Assembly: GCA_946558695.1 (NCBI GenBank)
Contig: CAMNTQ010000014.1
Location: forward strand, 1-62,565
DNA length: 62,565 nt
Origin: an uncultured Lachnospiraceae bacterium
GTDB lineage: Bacteria > Bacillota > Clostridia > Lachnospirales > Lachnospiraceae
Direction: 5' to 3'
Shown here piece by piece: positions 41,796 to 50,916 of the stretch (within the stretch, counting starts at the first letter, position 1; the number at the start of each line of letters is the position of its first letter). The notes under the pieces are model-generated. The model saw nothing but the letters and a program-made list of their open reading frames with translations. It made no database searches and had not been told where the DNA came from. A program made the translations under genes and the position numbers.

Positions 41796-44700
41796 TTACA
41801 GTTTTTTCTTTCCAAAACTCTGTCTCATGCGTCTTAGGAATCTCCTCCTGCGCTGTCTCATCAGTTTCTTTCTGCGAAGCTGCAAAAGCCTGCCTCTGCG
41901 CGGCCGTTTTTTTATTCTCCCAGACACCGCGGTAACCGCTCCGACGCCTGATAATGACATAATACTTAATATTCCCAGCAACGCAAACGCATCACCTGTA
42001 TTCGGTATATCGAAAGGACTTAATATCTTTTCCGTACCAGCCCCCTTCCCGGAACCTTTCTTCGATTCAGATCCGGTTTTTGTACTATCCTTTTTTCCAG
42101 AACCGCCGTCCGTCCCAGGCTTCGGGGAAGGCTCCTTATTCTCTCCCCTAGAATCTTCCTTCTCTAACGTATTGGTAAATGCTGCCGTGTGAATCTCTCC
42201 ATCTTTCACAATGTCATCTTCCCCATGAAAACTGGTCGCATATCCATCCCGGTCTGCTTCCTTCTCTGAAACCGCATACTGCGTTCCAGCCGGAAGATCG
42301 AATATCGTAATGTACTGATCATGGCTTAATGTCACACTCTGACCGCTGGAAATCTTACCCGTTTTATCTCCGCTGTAAGGAAATTCTTTTTCTAACTGCA
42401 TGCCATTTCTATCTTTAAAAGTAACATCAAAAGTAAACTCTTTTGCTTTATCACCATTCCCGGCAACCGTCTTATGCAGGACAAGAAATCCGACCTCTGG
42501 CCATGGTTCCCTGCTATTATAGAAAGCGGCAAAGGATGTCGCATCCTTTATGATATCTCCATCAATCGTACCCTCTTTTGGAAGCGGATACCAGCCCGTC
42601 TCCTCTGCTTCAGTAACGGTATATTTCGTTCCTGCCGGCAGACCAAGAATTACGATCTGTTCATCATGATGAAGCGGAAATGTCATACCGCTGGAAATAT
42701 ACCCTGCCTTATCCGTACCGTAAAAATAATAATTCCCGCCAAGTTCATGTCCCTTTGCATCCGTAAGCCGAATGTTAAATGTAAAATTTTTAGTATAATC
42801 TGCTCTCTGAAACTCTGAGTCCCTAAGCGTTTTGCTGATCAATAACCTCCCTGTATCCGTATTCTTCTCCGTCTGATCTGTCACCACTACGATATTCAGC
42901 AGACTGAACAGATTCGTAATATCCGTATTCCCCAGATCATCCTTATTGGCGTCAGATTTTGAATTTTCATATACTTGTGTCGTTAATGCCGCATAATTTT
43001 GCATCACACGTGTACGGACAAAGCCAATATCCGAAACAAAAAACGGCTTGTACAATTTTCCTCCATCTTCATCGTGAAGACCATAGTCAACTACGGCATT
43101 TTTACCAAAATGCAGATTCAAAGAACGCCATACATCTGATGTTCCCTCCAATTCCGTATCCTTCCAGTCCTCTACAAGCACTTCCGTATTCTTAGAAGGC
43201 TGATACTGCCGGATTGCCGTAATATCCCGAAGCGTGATATCTACATCATTATTCATAGCATACTGACGCACGGTCTGTGTCAGCCTTCCCACTCCGGCCA
43301 TAACCGAGACGCCATCCTCTCTCTTTCCTGCATCCGCATAGATAGAATGACTGCCAACTACAACCGGAACAACCGTAGCATTCAATGTACAGCCATCCGG
43401 CGCAGACAACTCTTTCAGATAATAGTGAGTGCGCGTAAAAGAGGCCCACATCATCTGTGCATGGCCGGCGCTCTGATCATTTGAGGGAGAAAAAATCAGT
43501 GTACCTGCCTGTCCGTTTACAGTAGCAGTCGTCCCTTGCGCAATCGGATTTCCGGTACAGCGTACATTGCTATACAGCCCGAACCGGGCGCCGTTGCGAG
43601 GCTTGCCGTCCTGATCGACTTTCATCACCCACAGTTCTCTCTGTTCATTCGGTATATAGATCAAAGAACGGAAATCTCTTGTTAACTGGCCTGCGTTCAG
43701 AAAACTGAAACCTCTGCCGCTTCCGGCAGCGCTCACTCTCACATCCATGATAGCTTGCAGCGTCTTTTCTATGCCGTTCTTTTCGCTATACTTTCCCAGA
43801 GCCGCATACCTGTCCTTTGCATCCATGCCGCTAACGCCAAGCTCCTGTAACGCTTCCGGTTCAATGATTCCATAGATGATCTGCATATCGCCGTCCGGGT
43901 TGACAATCTGATAACGATTCGCCAGTCCAGGCAAGTCCGTGATGGTTCCTATCAGGCGGAGATTTTCACTATCCCATGAAAGATGCCAGTTCGGATTACT
44001 GTCATCGGCAGCCTGCTCCAATACTGCACGGAGTACAGCCTCTCTCCATGCGCCTGCCCCGGCATTAGAACCAATCGCCACGGCATTGAATCCGCCCAGA
44101 TTACTACCATACAATGCTTCCCAAGTATCATCCGAATCTCTCTTCATCATAGGAATTGCTACCACCAGTCCATTCTCCTGCTTCTGTCTGGTTATCTGCT
44201 TGTTTGGATCTTTTACAATGCTGCCCGTCTGCTCATCAAAATGACCATATGTCATGCTGCCTGTCCCTGTATTATGCATCACAGAACATGCGTAAGAACC
44301 AGTTGACCACCTGTTGGCAACCGAAAGCATCGACGTATCCGGATCATAATACAGGACAATATCCACAGGCAGCGGACGGTATCCGTCGGGGGTCTTGGTT
44401 TCCTTCAGGACATAATACTGCCTGCCCTGATCCGCGAAATTATAATAATTCCCCTGTTCGTCAAGAAACCGGGCGCTTCCATCTGAAGCGGTCGTAAGAT
44501 GAACGTAAGCTTTCCCTGATTTTTGCTTAACATAGAATTCCCTGCCGTTATTTACACTGCTATCTGTATAAAGACATTTGATCGCGCCGGACGTTTTTTC
44601 AGATGCCTCTTCCGCCGGATAAAGGTCGAACTCAACATTTCCCATGGGATTTCCATCCTGATCCACCTTGCTTAGCTGCTGGTAGAGCAATGGCTGAAGA

Positions 44701-47111
44701 TTAAAACGGAGCGCTAGACTGGAGTCATAATTTCCTCTTTCCAGATAGAACATCTTAAGCGTATGTCCGGTATTACTGGCAAAAGTATTCCCTTTCCAGA
44801 GAGTCTCGTCGGACTTTCCCGCTTTATCAAACTGAGCCTTTAAGGTTGTCCTGTCTACAGGAGCCGGCAATTCATCTGTATCTACATTCCCCTCATCATC
44901 ATAAGGAATGCCGTTGCTTTTCCAGCTTTGCCCCACGGCAACATTCCCGGTAGAAAAATCAATCATACCATAAATCTCACTGTGTATGCCTCCCAGATCC
45001 AGCACTAACACATCGTCGATAAAGATCCATACATCGTCATCCCCGGAAAACTGAAAGGTCATCGGCTTATTATTACTTGTTCCTGTATTGATCACACCGT
45101 TCAGTGGCTGCCGGAATTCAACATCCACCGTCATTCCCAGATGATGGTTCACATACCCGGCAGTCGTAACTTGATTATTGCTGCTGATATTCTGGTTGCC
45201 GCTAAGTTTTCCGTCTTCCACCAGATCAAAGACCTGCTCGCCCGTATTAAACGGGAGAAAATTACCTACGCTGCGTCCGTCTGTAAAGCCTCCGTTCTCA
45301 TAGCTTCCATCTGTACGGTCTACAGCAGGCCCGTCATAAAGTACAAAATGATTACTGTCCTTGTCATATTCCGCAAAATTTTCTCTCATATTGTAATAAT
45401 AATAACCATTATTATCAATTTGGAACAGACCTTTCACATCCTTATAGGAGCGTTTATAATTATTTTTTATATCCGGATTGAAAAGATAATCAAGAGAAGC
45501 GCTGTTGCCGGATGCTTTCCAATTTTCGGCGACTGTGTCGCTGATATTTTTAGGATTTACACTTGTAAGATTTCCATTAACATGGTCGCCGCACAGGTCC
45601 CAGTCAGAAATACCTTTATATTGATCAATACTCTTTTCCATCTCCTTATCGTCTACGACAGGATAGCCTTTAGAGAGAACAGATTTCACAATTCCCGACA
45701 TGCCGGCCTTCGCCTTTCCATAATCCGAACTTGCCCCGGCGCCTTTATTCCAAAAACCGGCATGTATATTTCCATCGCCGAAGAGGAGAAGCCTTCCGGT
45801 ATTAATGCCCTGATTCCAGTTTTCTACCCCTGTATGCCCTCTCTTATTACCGTCTGACCCCTTATGATCCCAATCTTCATAAGGCCGCAAAAGGTCGTCT
45901 TGGCCTTTTGCTCCGTTCCGGTCCGCATCTACCCAGTAATCAAAAAGATTCACCGTCGTATTCAGCGGATTAACGCTGGAAACCGTATGCTTGTCTAACT
46001 GAAGATCATGAAGCGTAATCGTAAGATTCAAAATTCCTTTAATCTCAGAAGTATCATTGCCATCCTCAGGCAAGCTTTTATTATTGGAATTTACTCTTAT
46101 ACAGTATCCTTCGTTTGAAACCGGCACGGCTTCAAGGGCAAGCGCTGTATTATCCTTGATCTCGCCTGCCTTATTTATGATACCGTCAACATCCGCCCAA
46201 TCTATGTTTACATATCCTTTTTCTACCTGACCATTCAAAGGCGCCTTCTCATTTTCAGGAGTAAAACCTGCATCCTTCAACTGTTGATTATAGAATCCGC
46301 TGCACGAAATTCTTGAAGGAAGAATGGATTTAATTTTCTGGATTAACTTATTACGATCAGATGTCATCGCAAGATAATAATCCATCGAATACTGAAACTC
46401 AGAGGATTCCTGAATTTCGGAACCGCCGCGGGATACATATTTCCACGTGCTGACAAATTTATCTCCCGGACGCACTTCCAGATATACATCTCCTCCGCCC
46501 AGTTCTGCCAACACTTTCAAGGGCAGCGCTTCATCCCCCAGCACATAACCTTCCGGCAGTCCGGCGGCGAATGTATAGCTGCCTTCAAATGCGCCCTCTT
46601 CCGGAAATCCGCTGATATCCCATGACAGCTTAAGCTTCTTCTCTGAATCATCCTCCAACTTCGCACCGATCTCTTCTGGCAGAAACTCTTCTATTTGCTC
46701 CCGCGTCACCTTCTCTTCTTTATTAGCCCCGGGAAGTCCCAATCCCCACAGGCCGGCAGACTGATTCCAATTCAGTTCTTCACTTTCCCAGTTCCATGAT
46801 ACAATTGTCTGTTTTGAAGACTTCTGTGTCTCCGGCTCCTTTGGTTTCTCTGGATCCTCTGTCTCTTTTTCACAGACTTCGCAGACAAATGTGCAGAAAG
46901 GCTCCGCCTCCCCCTCTACAGATTTGCACTCCGGCGTATGTTCCAAGTGATGTTCACACAAGCCGTCTTCCTTAGATGCGGTAACATTCATACAACATGG
47001 CAATAGAACAATGACGGACAGCAACACTCCGAAAAATATTCTCAAAGAATAATTGTGCCGCCGTCCTGCCGTCTCTCGTGTGAATTTCAAAAAACACTTG
47101 CCATTTTGCAT
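41796..47111 (-). CDS. Giant cell-wall-anchored adhesin: fibro-slime, SpaA-like and Cna-like repeats, IPNTG sorting signal
   Basis: The 1771-aa surface protein has a long signal region (about 1-45), then a Cys/His-rich segment (CEHHLEHTPEC, CTFVCEVCE). A fibro-slime/PA14-like domain is centred near residue 690 (FSGDDDVWIFIDDVLVLDLGGIH). SpaA-like prealbumin domains begin at about 815 (SKVDQDGNPMGNVEFDLYP) and 1165 (MKVDQDGKPRNGARFGLYS). Two related Ig-like repeats lie near 1420 and 1540 (TKNFTFNIRLTD, KEFTFDVTFKD; each ending in an Ala-Phe-Asn/Thr-Asn motif). The sortase motif IPNTG is near 1703, followed by one membrane helix and an unusually long 40-residue basic tail. It likely binds host or dietary glycans. 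No sortase gene is nearby. Confidence 0.9.
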   Translation of the reverse strand: MQNGKCFLKFTRETAGRRHNYSLRIFFGVLLSVIVLLPCCMNVTASKEDGLCEHHLEHTPECKSVEGEAEPFCTFVCEVCEKETEDPEKPKEPETQKSSKQTIVSWNWESEELNWNQSAGLWGLGLPGANKEEKVTREQIEEFLPEEIGAKLEDDSEKKLKLSWDISGFPEEGAFEGSYTFAAGLPEGYVLGDEALPLKVLAELGGGDVYLEVRPGDKFVSTWKYVSRGGSEIQESSEFQYSMDYYLAMTSDRNKLIQKIKSILPSRISCSGFYNQQLKDAGFTPENEKAPLNGQVEKGYVNIDWADVDGIINKAGEIKDNTALALEAVPVSNEGYCIRVNSNNKSLPEDGNDTSEIKGILNLTITLHDLQLDKHTVSSVNPLNTTVNLFDYWVDADRNGAKGQDDLLRPYEDWDHKGSDGNKRGHTGVENWNQGINTGRLLLFGDGNIHAGFWNKGAGASSDYGKAKAGMSGIVKSVLSKGYPVVDDKEMEKSIDQYKGISDWDLCGDHVNGNLTSVNPKNISDTVAENWKASGNSASLDYLFNPDIKNNYKRSYKDVKGLFQIDNNGYYYYNMRENFAEYDKDSNHFVLYDGPAVDRTDGSYENGGFTDGRSVGNFLPFNTGEQVFDLVEDGKLSGNQNISSNNQVTTAGYVNHHLGMTVDVEFRQPLNGVINTGTSNNKPMTFQFSGDDDVWIFIDDVLVLDLGGIHSEIYGMIDFSTGNVAVGQSWKSNGIPYDDEGNVDTDELPAPVDRTTLKAQFDKAGKSDETLWKGNTFASNTGHTLKMFYLERGNYDSSLALRFNLQPLLYQQLSKVDQDGNPMGNVEFDLYPAEEASEKTSGAIKCLYTDSSVNNGREFYVKQKSGKAYVHLTTASDGSARFLDEQGNYYNFADQGRQYYVLKETKTPDGYRPLPVDIVLYYDPDTSMLSVANRWSTGSYACSVMHNTGTGSMTYGHFDEQTGSIVKDPNKQITRQKQENGLVVAIPMMKRDSDDTWEALYGSNLGGFNAVAIGSNAGAGAWREAVLRAVLEQAADDSNPNWHLSWDSENLRLIGTITDLPGLANRYQIVNPDGDMQIIYGIIEPEALQELGVSGMDAKDRYAALGKYSEKNGIEKTLQAIMDVRVSAAGSGRGFSFLNAGQLTRDFRSLIYIPNEQRELWVMKVDQDGKPRNGARFGLYSNVRCTGNPIAQGTTATVNGQAGTLIFSPSNDQSAGHAQMMWASFTRTHYYLKELSAPDGCTLNATVVPVVVGSHSIYADAGKREDGVSVMAGVGRLTQTVRQYAMNNDVDITLRDITAIRQYQPSKNTEVLVEDWKDTELEGTSDVWRSLNLHFGKNAVVDYGLHDEDGGKLYKPFFVSDIGFVRTRVMQNYAALTTQVYENSKSDANKDDLGNTDITNLFSLLNIVVVTDQTEKNTDTGRLLISKTLRDSEFQRADYTKNFTFNIRLTDAKGHELGGNYYFYGTDKAGYISSGMTFPLHHDEQIVILGLPAGTKYTVTEAEETGWYPLPKEGTIDGDIIKDATSFAAFYNSREPWPEVGFLVLHKTVAGNGDKAKEFTFDVTFKDRNGMQLEKEFPYSGDKTGKISSGQSVTLSHDQYITIFDLPAGTQYAVSEKEADRDGYATSFHGEDDIVKDGEIHTAAFTNTLEKEDSRGENKEPSPKPGTDGGSGKKDSTKTGSESKKGSGKGAGTEKILSPFDIPNTGDAFALLGILSIMSLSGVGAVTAVSGRIKKRPRRGRLLQLRRKKLMRQRRRRFLRRMRQSFGKKKL

Positions 47112-47484
47112 TTGTTCTCCTCCTCATATATCATCCAAAATTTACTTATTGTAAAATCAAAAAGTATTTTTATCTCTGACTTATAATTATACTATATATT
47201 ATAGTTATAAACAATTATATGATATTATTTTATCAATCTTTTCTCAATTTTTAATTTCCAAACATATCTTAGTTAATTGGATTTATATAAAAAGTGTCTG
47301 CTTAATTTTTATCTAATTCCGCCAAAAGTATTTTTTATTATTATAGTTATAGATTATATTATGTTAAATTAATATCAATCTAGGAATAAAACCGAATTGA
47401 CCAAGTAGTGCTGGCTCTCCGTATCCGAACCTGTTACAATATAATTATTATTCAGACTGTGTATTTTGAAAGGAGTTCCGAATT
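47112..47484. promoter_or_regulatory. AT-rich divergent control region of adhesin and dapB
   Basis: This gene-free 373-bp stretch has a minus-strand promoter for the adhesin: TTGTTT (47209-47214) and TATAAT (47186-47191), 17 bp apart. The 13-mer TATTATAGTTATA occurs at 47197-47209 and again at 47339-47351; the first copy covers the spacer and touches the -35 box. No clear consensus -35 is seen for dapB, although TACAAT lies at 47435-47440. I saw no inverted repeats that would mark a phase-variable switch. Confidence 0.5.
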
Positions 47485-48288
47485 ATGACGAAAGTAATTG
47501 TAGTAGCCCCAAGAGGAAAAATGGGGAAACTGATCACACAGACCGCAGCTTCCAGAGATGACATGAAACTTATAGCGGGCATCGGACCGAAAGGCCGTGA
47601 TTATATCGGAGACGATCTCGGATTAGTTGCTATGACCGGAAGGGAGCTTGGTGTTCCTGTCGTTGACGATCTGGAAAGCGTGATTGACAGCGGCGATGTT
47701 ATCATTGATTTTTCCACTAAGGAGATGGCAATGACCGTACTTGATCTTGCCATCTCCCATAAAAAAGCCCTTGTATGCGGGACGACCGGTTTTTCTTCCG
47801 ATGAGATGCAGCGTTTTCAGGAAGCCGCCGCCCATATTCCCATGCTCTATGCCGCTAATACTTCAAAACTGGTAAACATTATGAACAAGCTTCTGGAACT
47901 GACAGCATCCGCGGCCGGAAGCGATCTGGATATTGAGATTCTGGAAATGCACGATCAATGGAAGAAAGATGCGCCAAGCGGCACCTCAAGAGAAATGGGC
48001 GAAATCATCGCCCATGCGCTGAACAAAGATTTATCCGACATAGCTGTATACGGACGCGAAGGATCTGATCCCCGTATTCCGGGTACGATTGGCTACCATT
48101 CCCTCAGAGCAGGAAATATCCCCAGCAGTCATACCGTATTTTTCGGCGGTATGGGAGAACGCCTTGAGATCACACATCATTCCTACAATTGGGAATGCTT
48201 CGCCAGAGGAGCCTGTGACTGCGCCGTATATCTGGACGGAAAAGAGCCTGGATTTTACACAATAAAAGATGTATTGAATCTGTCATAA
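47485..48288 (+). CDS. dapB: 4-hydroxy-tetrahydrodipicolinate reductase
   Basis: This 267-aa NAD(P)H enzyme makes tetrahydrodipicolinate, the substrate of DapL. Visible are the Rossmann start VIVVAPRGKMGKLI, IDFSTKEMA, VCGTTGFS and the catalytic/substrate motif EMHDQWKKDAPSGTS. The common second His of ELHH is Asp here. GERLEITHHSYN lies near the end. It is separate from dapF-dapL at 28191-30264, so the lysine genes are dispersed. Confidence 0.93.
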   Translation: MTKVIVVAPRGKMGKLITQTAASRDDMKLIAGIGPKGRDYIGDDLGLVAMTGRELGVPVVDDLESVIDSGDVIIDFSTKEMAMTVLDLAISHKKALVCGTTGFSSDEMQRFQEAAAHIPMLYAANTSKLVNIMNKLLELTASAAGSDLDIEILEMHDQWKKDAPSGTSREMGEIIAHALNKDLSDIAVYGREGSDPRIPGTIGYHSLRAGNIPSSHTVFFGGMGERLEITHHSYNWECFARGACDCAVYLDGKEPGFYTIKDVLNLS

Positions 48289-48319
48289 TACTATTGCTTT
48301 TTCAATGAATCAGTAGTAC

Positions 48320-48345
48320 AATTGTATTAATAAAATAATACAATT
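48320..48345. promoter_or_regulatory. Perfect 10-bp dyad upstream of the YbjQ gene
   Basis: Arms AATTGTATTA (48320-48329) and TAATACAATT (48336-48345) are exact complements with a 6-nt spacer, ending 8 nt before the ribosome site AGGAGG. It may be an operator or a translation-blocking hairpin. Confidence 0.5.
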
Positions 48346-48365
48346 ATCTTTAGGAGGAATATGTT

Positions 48366-48677
48366 ATGATTTTAGTAAACACAGATTATATTACAGGTAA
48401 AAACTTTGAGATGATCGGTCTTGTACGCGGGACGATGATACAATCCGTACATTTTGGGAAGGATTTCATGAACGGCTTAAGGACGCTCGTCGGCGGAGAG
48501 CTTACTTCCTATACGGAGATGATGAATGAGGCGAGAGCGATGGCAACGAAGCGGATGGCAGAAGACGCACAGGCTATGGGCGCAGACGCTGTCATCAATA
48601 TCCGTTATGCTTCCAGTTCCGTAACGCAAGGAGCCGCAGAAGTCATGGCATACGGAACCGCCGTCAAGTTCATCTGA
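48366..48677 (+). CDS. YbjQ family (UPF0145, heavy-metal-binding domain) protein
   Basis: The 103-aa product reads ILVNTDYITGKNFEMIGLVRGTMIQS, ALGADAVINIRYASSSV-like AMGADAVINIRYASSSV and AEVMAYGTAVKF, the YbjQ pattern. It is a small pentameric cytoplasmic protein of uncertain role, sometimes linked to metals. A strong dyad sits just upstream and a terminator follows. It is a single-gene unit. Confidence 0.9.
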   Translation: MILVNTDYITGKNFEMIGLVRGTMIQSVHFGKDFMNGLRTLVGGELTSYTEMMNEARAMATKRMAEDAQAMGADAVINIRYASSSVTQGAAEVMAYGTAVKFI

Positions 48678-48705
48678 TCCTGCTTCTGATTTATTTTTTT
48701 ACATC

Positions 48706-48748
48706 AAAGGGGCTTCTCCTGTATGAATCAGGAAAAGCCCCTTTCTTT
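48706..48748 (+). terminator. Terminator after the YbjQ gene
   Basis: AAAGGGGCTTCTCCTG pairs with CAGGAAAAGCCCCTTT (one mismatch) and is followed by CTTTGC. It can also stop transcription from the convergent gene at 48789. Confidence 0.85.
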
Positions 48749-48788
48749 GCTGATTTATTTGTGAATGACTTGCAGTCCTTTCATCCTG

Positions 48789-49904
48789 CTACCAGTTCGT
48801 GTAAAGATCGATCGTTCCCGATGCGCAGCCCGAGTCATAGACTTTTCCCGCTCCAAGAGATGTCTTTACTACCGTCCCCTTCGGATAATCACTGCTCGCC
48901 ACACAGATATAACCGTCCGAATCACGGATTGTTCCATCCGATGCTACATGCCGTCCCGGAATCTTAAGCCCATGTCCCGGAAGAACTTTCTGTGAATAAT
49001 AGGTCTCCCTGTGTCCGTTATAATAATTGACGCCCTTCCGCTTGGTAAGAACTCCGCTGCCGGAAGGCATATCATATCCGCCTTTTTTATCTGAAGTTGC
49101 CTTTTTATCTGATGAGCTCTTGTTTGAACTATCATTTTTTACCTGCGCCGATGTCTCGGTTGATTTATCCGCTTCTGACGGCTTGTTCGCTTCCGCAGCC
49201 TGCTTCGCTTCTGCTTCCTCCCTCGCCTGCTCTTCCTGTCTTCTTGCCTCTTCGGCTGCCCGGCGTGCTTCTTCAGCCGCCCGGCGCGCTTCTTCAGCGC
49301 GCAGCTCTTTAATCTGGTTTCTGAGCGAAGCCAGATCAACCGACATAGCGTCTGCTTTTACTTTTAAGTCTGCTTGTCTGGTGTCAAGCTCTTTCTGAAG
49401 CTTAACCTGTGACTCTTTCTCATCCACCAGATGCTGTTCCTGATCTGCAATAGCCTTGCGAAGCGTCCGAAATTCCTCCAGCTTGTTGCGGTCATACTCA
49501 CTGACATTCTGTATAAAATCAACCTTGTTCAGAAAATCAATCATACTTTCCGCCGAGACAAGAACCTCAAGCATAGATATACTATCATTCTCATACATAT
49601 ACTTAATGCGGAGCTTCAATTCCTCATACTGCTGCGCCTCGCTGTGCTTTGCAATCGCAAGCTGTTCCCGTGTCTTCTCTATTTCTCCGGTCGTCTCTTC
49701 TATCTTGTCCTCCACATCTGCAATATCATTGCCGATGTCTAGTAATTCTTCATTCACATTATCCAGTTCATTCTTCAGATTCGATGACCGATTCTCCATG
49801 CTCTCGATATCTCCTGCCTCCGCCGTATTGCAAAAACCGGCAAGAAACAGTATGCCTGCACAGAATATACCAGTCCGAATCCATCTTTTTAATAAATTTC
49901 TCAT
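48789..49904 (-). CDS. CwlO-like secreted coiled-coil protein with C-terminal 3D domain
   Basis: The 371-aa product has a signal peptide (about 1-30), a long coiled coil of the CwlO/PcsB kind (about 32-245; NELDNVNEELLDIGNDIADVE, IKYMYENDSISMLEVLVSAE) and an Ala/Arg/Glu repeat (EEARRAAEEARRAAEEARRQ). A Ser/Lys-rich linker leads to a 3D domain (DSDGYICVASSDYPKGTVV, YDSGCASGTIDLYTNW) with the catalytic Asp residues of lytic transglycosylase-like enzymes. It is probably a peptidoglycan hydrolase controlled by its coiled coil. The ATG at 49904 has GGAGGG upstream; a longer frame lies in the promoter. Confidence 0.88.
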   Translation of the reverse strand: MRNLLKRWIRTGIFCAGILFLAGFCNTAEAGDIESMENRSSNLKNELDNVNEELLDIGNDIADVEDKIEETTGEIEKTREQLAIAKHSEAQQYEELKLRIKYMYENDSISMLEVLVSAESMIDFLNKVDFIQNVSEYDRNKLEEFRTLRKAIADQEQHLVDEKESQVKLQKELDTRQADLKVKADAMSVDLASLRNQIKELRAEEARRAAEEARRAAEEARRQEEQAREEAEAKQAAEANKPSEADKSTETSAQVKNDSSNKSSSDKKATSDKKGGYDMPSGSGVLTKRKGVNYYNGHRETYYSQKVLPGHGLKIPGRHVASDGTIRDSDGYICVASSDYPKGTVVKTSLGAGKVYDSGCASGTIDLYTNW

Positions 49905-49922
49905 ACTCTCCCTCCATGTGAT

Positions 49923-49951
49923 ATAATAAAATAGTACCACATTTTGTCCAA
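49923..49951 (-). promoter_or_regulatory. Promoter of the 3D-domain protein
   Basis: On the minus strand TTGGAC (49946-49951) and TATTAT (49923-49928) are 17 bp apart, between the SufB-like stop and the start codon. Confidence 0.6.
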
Positions 49952-49980
49952 TCATGCAAAAACTATATTTCTATTATGCT

Positions 49981-50904
49981 TTAATTTAAGAAATTGTCAA
50001 TAATTACACTCTCGGCTTCTTCTTCTGTCATACCCATCGTGCGCAGTTTGATTAATTGTTCATCGTTGATCCTTCCGATTGCCGCCTCATGAATGATCGC
50101 CGCATCCAGATGCTTCGCATTAATCTCCGGAATTGAGCTTACCTGTGCATGTCCCATAATAATAGAATCACACTGTACATGTGCATGGCACCCCGCATTT
50201 CCCACAGCCTTTGGATGGAATACTTGTTTTGAGCAGCCCTTTGCAACCGAACGAGATATGATCTGCGCGGAACTTCCCTCTCCGTTAAGCTGTACTTCCA
50301 TATTAGAAACTGCCATCTGGTCGCCATGTGTCATAAGCTTCTCTACTACATACAGCTTTGATCCTTTTCCGATGGAAATGTTCGTCTCCCGCTCTGTGGA
50401 ATCGACACCCTTTATCTGCGCTGTATCTAAAGTAAATACCGCATTCTCTTCCATATAAATATTCGTAACCGGATTCAGTACTCTTGCCCCGGTTCCTTCT
50501 CCTTCGCCGTAATGCTTCTCTTCGTACCGGACATTAGCGCCGTCTGATACATGGAAAGAATGGATTCCGTCGTGCCTGCTCTCATTGCAGCCGCTGTTAT
50601 GAATTCCACAGCCAGCAATAATCGTGACGTCAGCACCCTTGGCAATATAAAAATCATTGTACACAACATCAGTCATACCCGATGCATCGACGACAACCGG
50701 TATGTGCACCTGTTCGCCTTTAGTATCGCCGTCAATATACACATCTATTCCCGGCTTGTCCTCCTTTTTCTTAATTTTAATGTGCTCACTGTCCCCGTGA
50801 CAAAGCGAAGTCCCATTATGCCTTAAATTAAAAGCTCCGCTCTGCTCAAAACCCTTCTCGTCAATCTGTTTCAATATTTTCTGCGTAATCTCATCTAAAG
50901 TCAT
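49981..50904 (-). CDS. sufB: SufB/SufD-like Fe-S cluster scaffold (minimal SufCB/SmsCB type)
   Basis: The 307-aa product is shorter than classical SufB (about 470). It has the beta-helix core of the SufBD family (VVDASGMTDVVYNDFYIAKGADVTIIAGCGIHNSGC, HVSDGANVRYEEKHYGEG). The C-terminal part AHVQCDSIIMGHAQVSSIPEINAKHLDAAIIHEAAIGRI carries conserved Cys/His/Glu. It probably assembles Fe-S clusters with the SufC-like ATPase whose gene ends 12 bp upstream. No SufS or SufU is adjacent. The minimal two-gene form is known from anaerobes. Confidence 0.88.
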   Translation of the reverse strand: MTLDEITQKILKQIDEKGFEQSGAFNLRHNGTSLCHGDSEHIKIKKKEDKPGIDVYIDGDTKGEQVHIPVVVDASGMTDVVYNDFYIAKGADVTIIAGCGIHNSGCNESRHDGIHSFHVSDGANVRYEEKHYGEGEGTGARVLNPVTNIYMEENAVFTLDTAQIKGVDSTERETNISIGKGSKLYVVEKLMTHGDQMAVSNMEVQLNGEGSSAQIISRSVAKGCSKQVFHPKAVGNAGCHAHVQCDSIIMGHAQVSSIPEINAKHLDAAIIHEAAIGRINDEQLIKLRTMGMTEEEAESVIIDNFLN

Positions 50905-50916
50905 ACATTATTCTCC

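Noticed and set aside
47112..47484. Possible invertible (phase-variable) adhesin promoter
   Set aside because: No pair of inverted repeats flanks the promoter and no recombinase gene is near.
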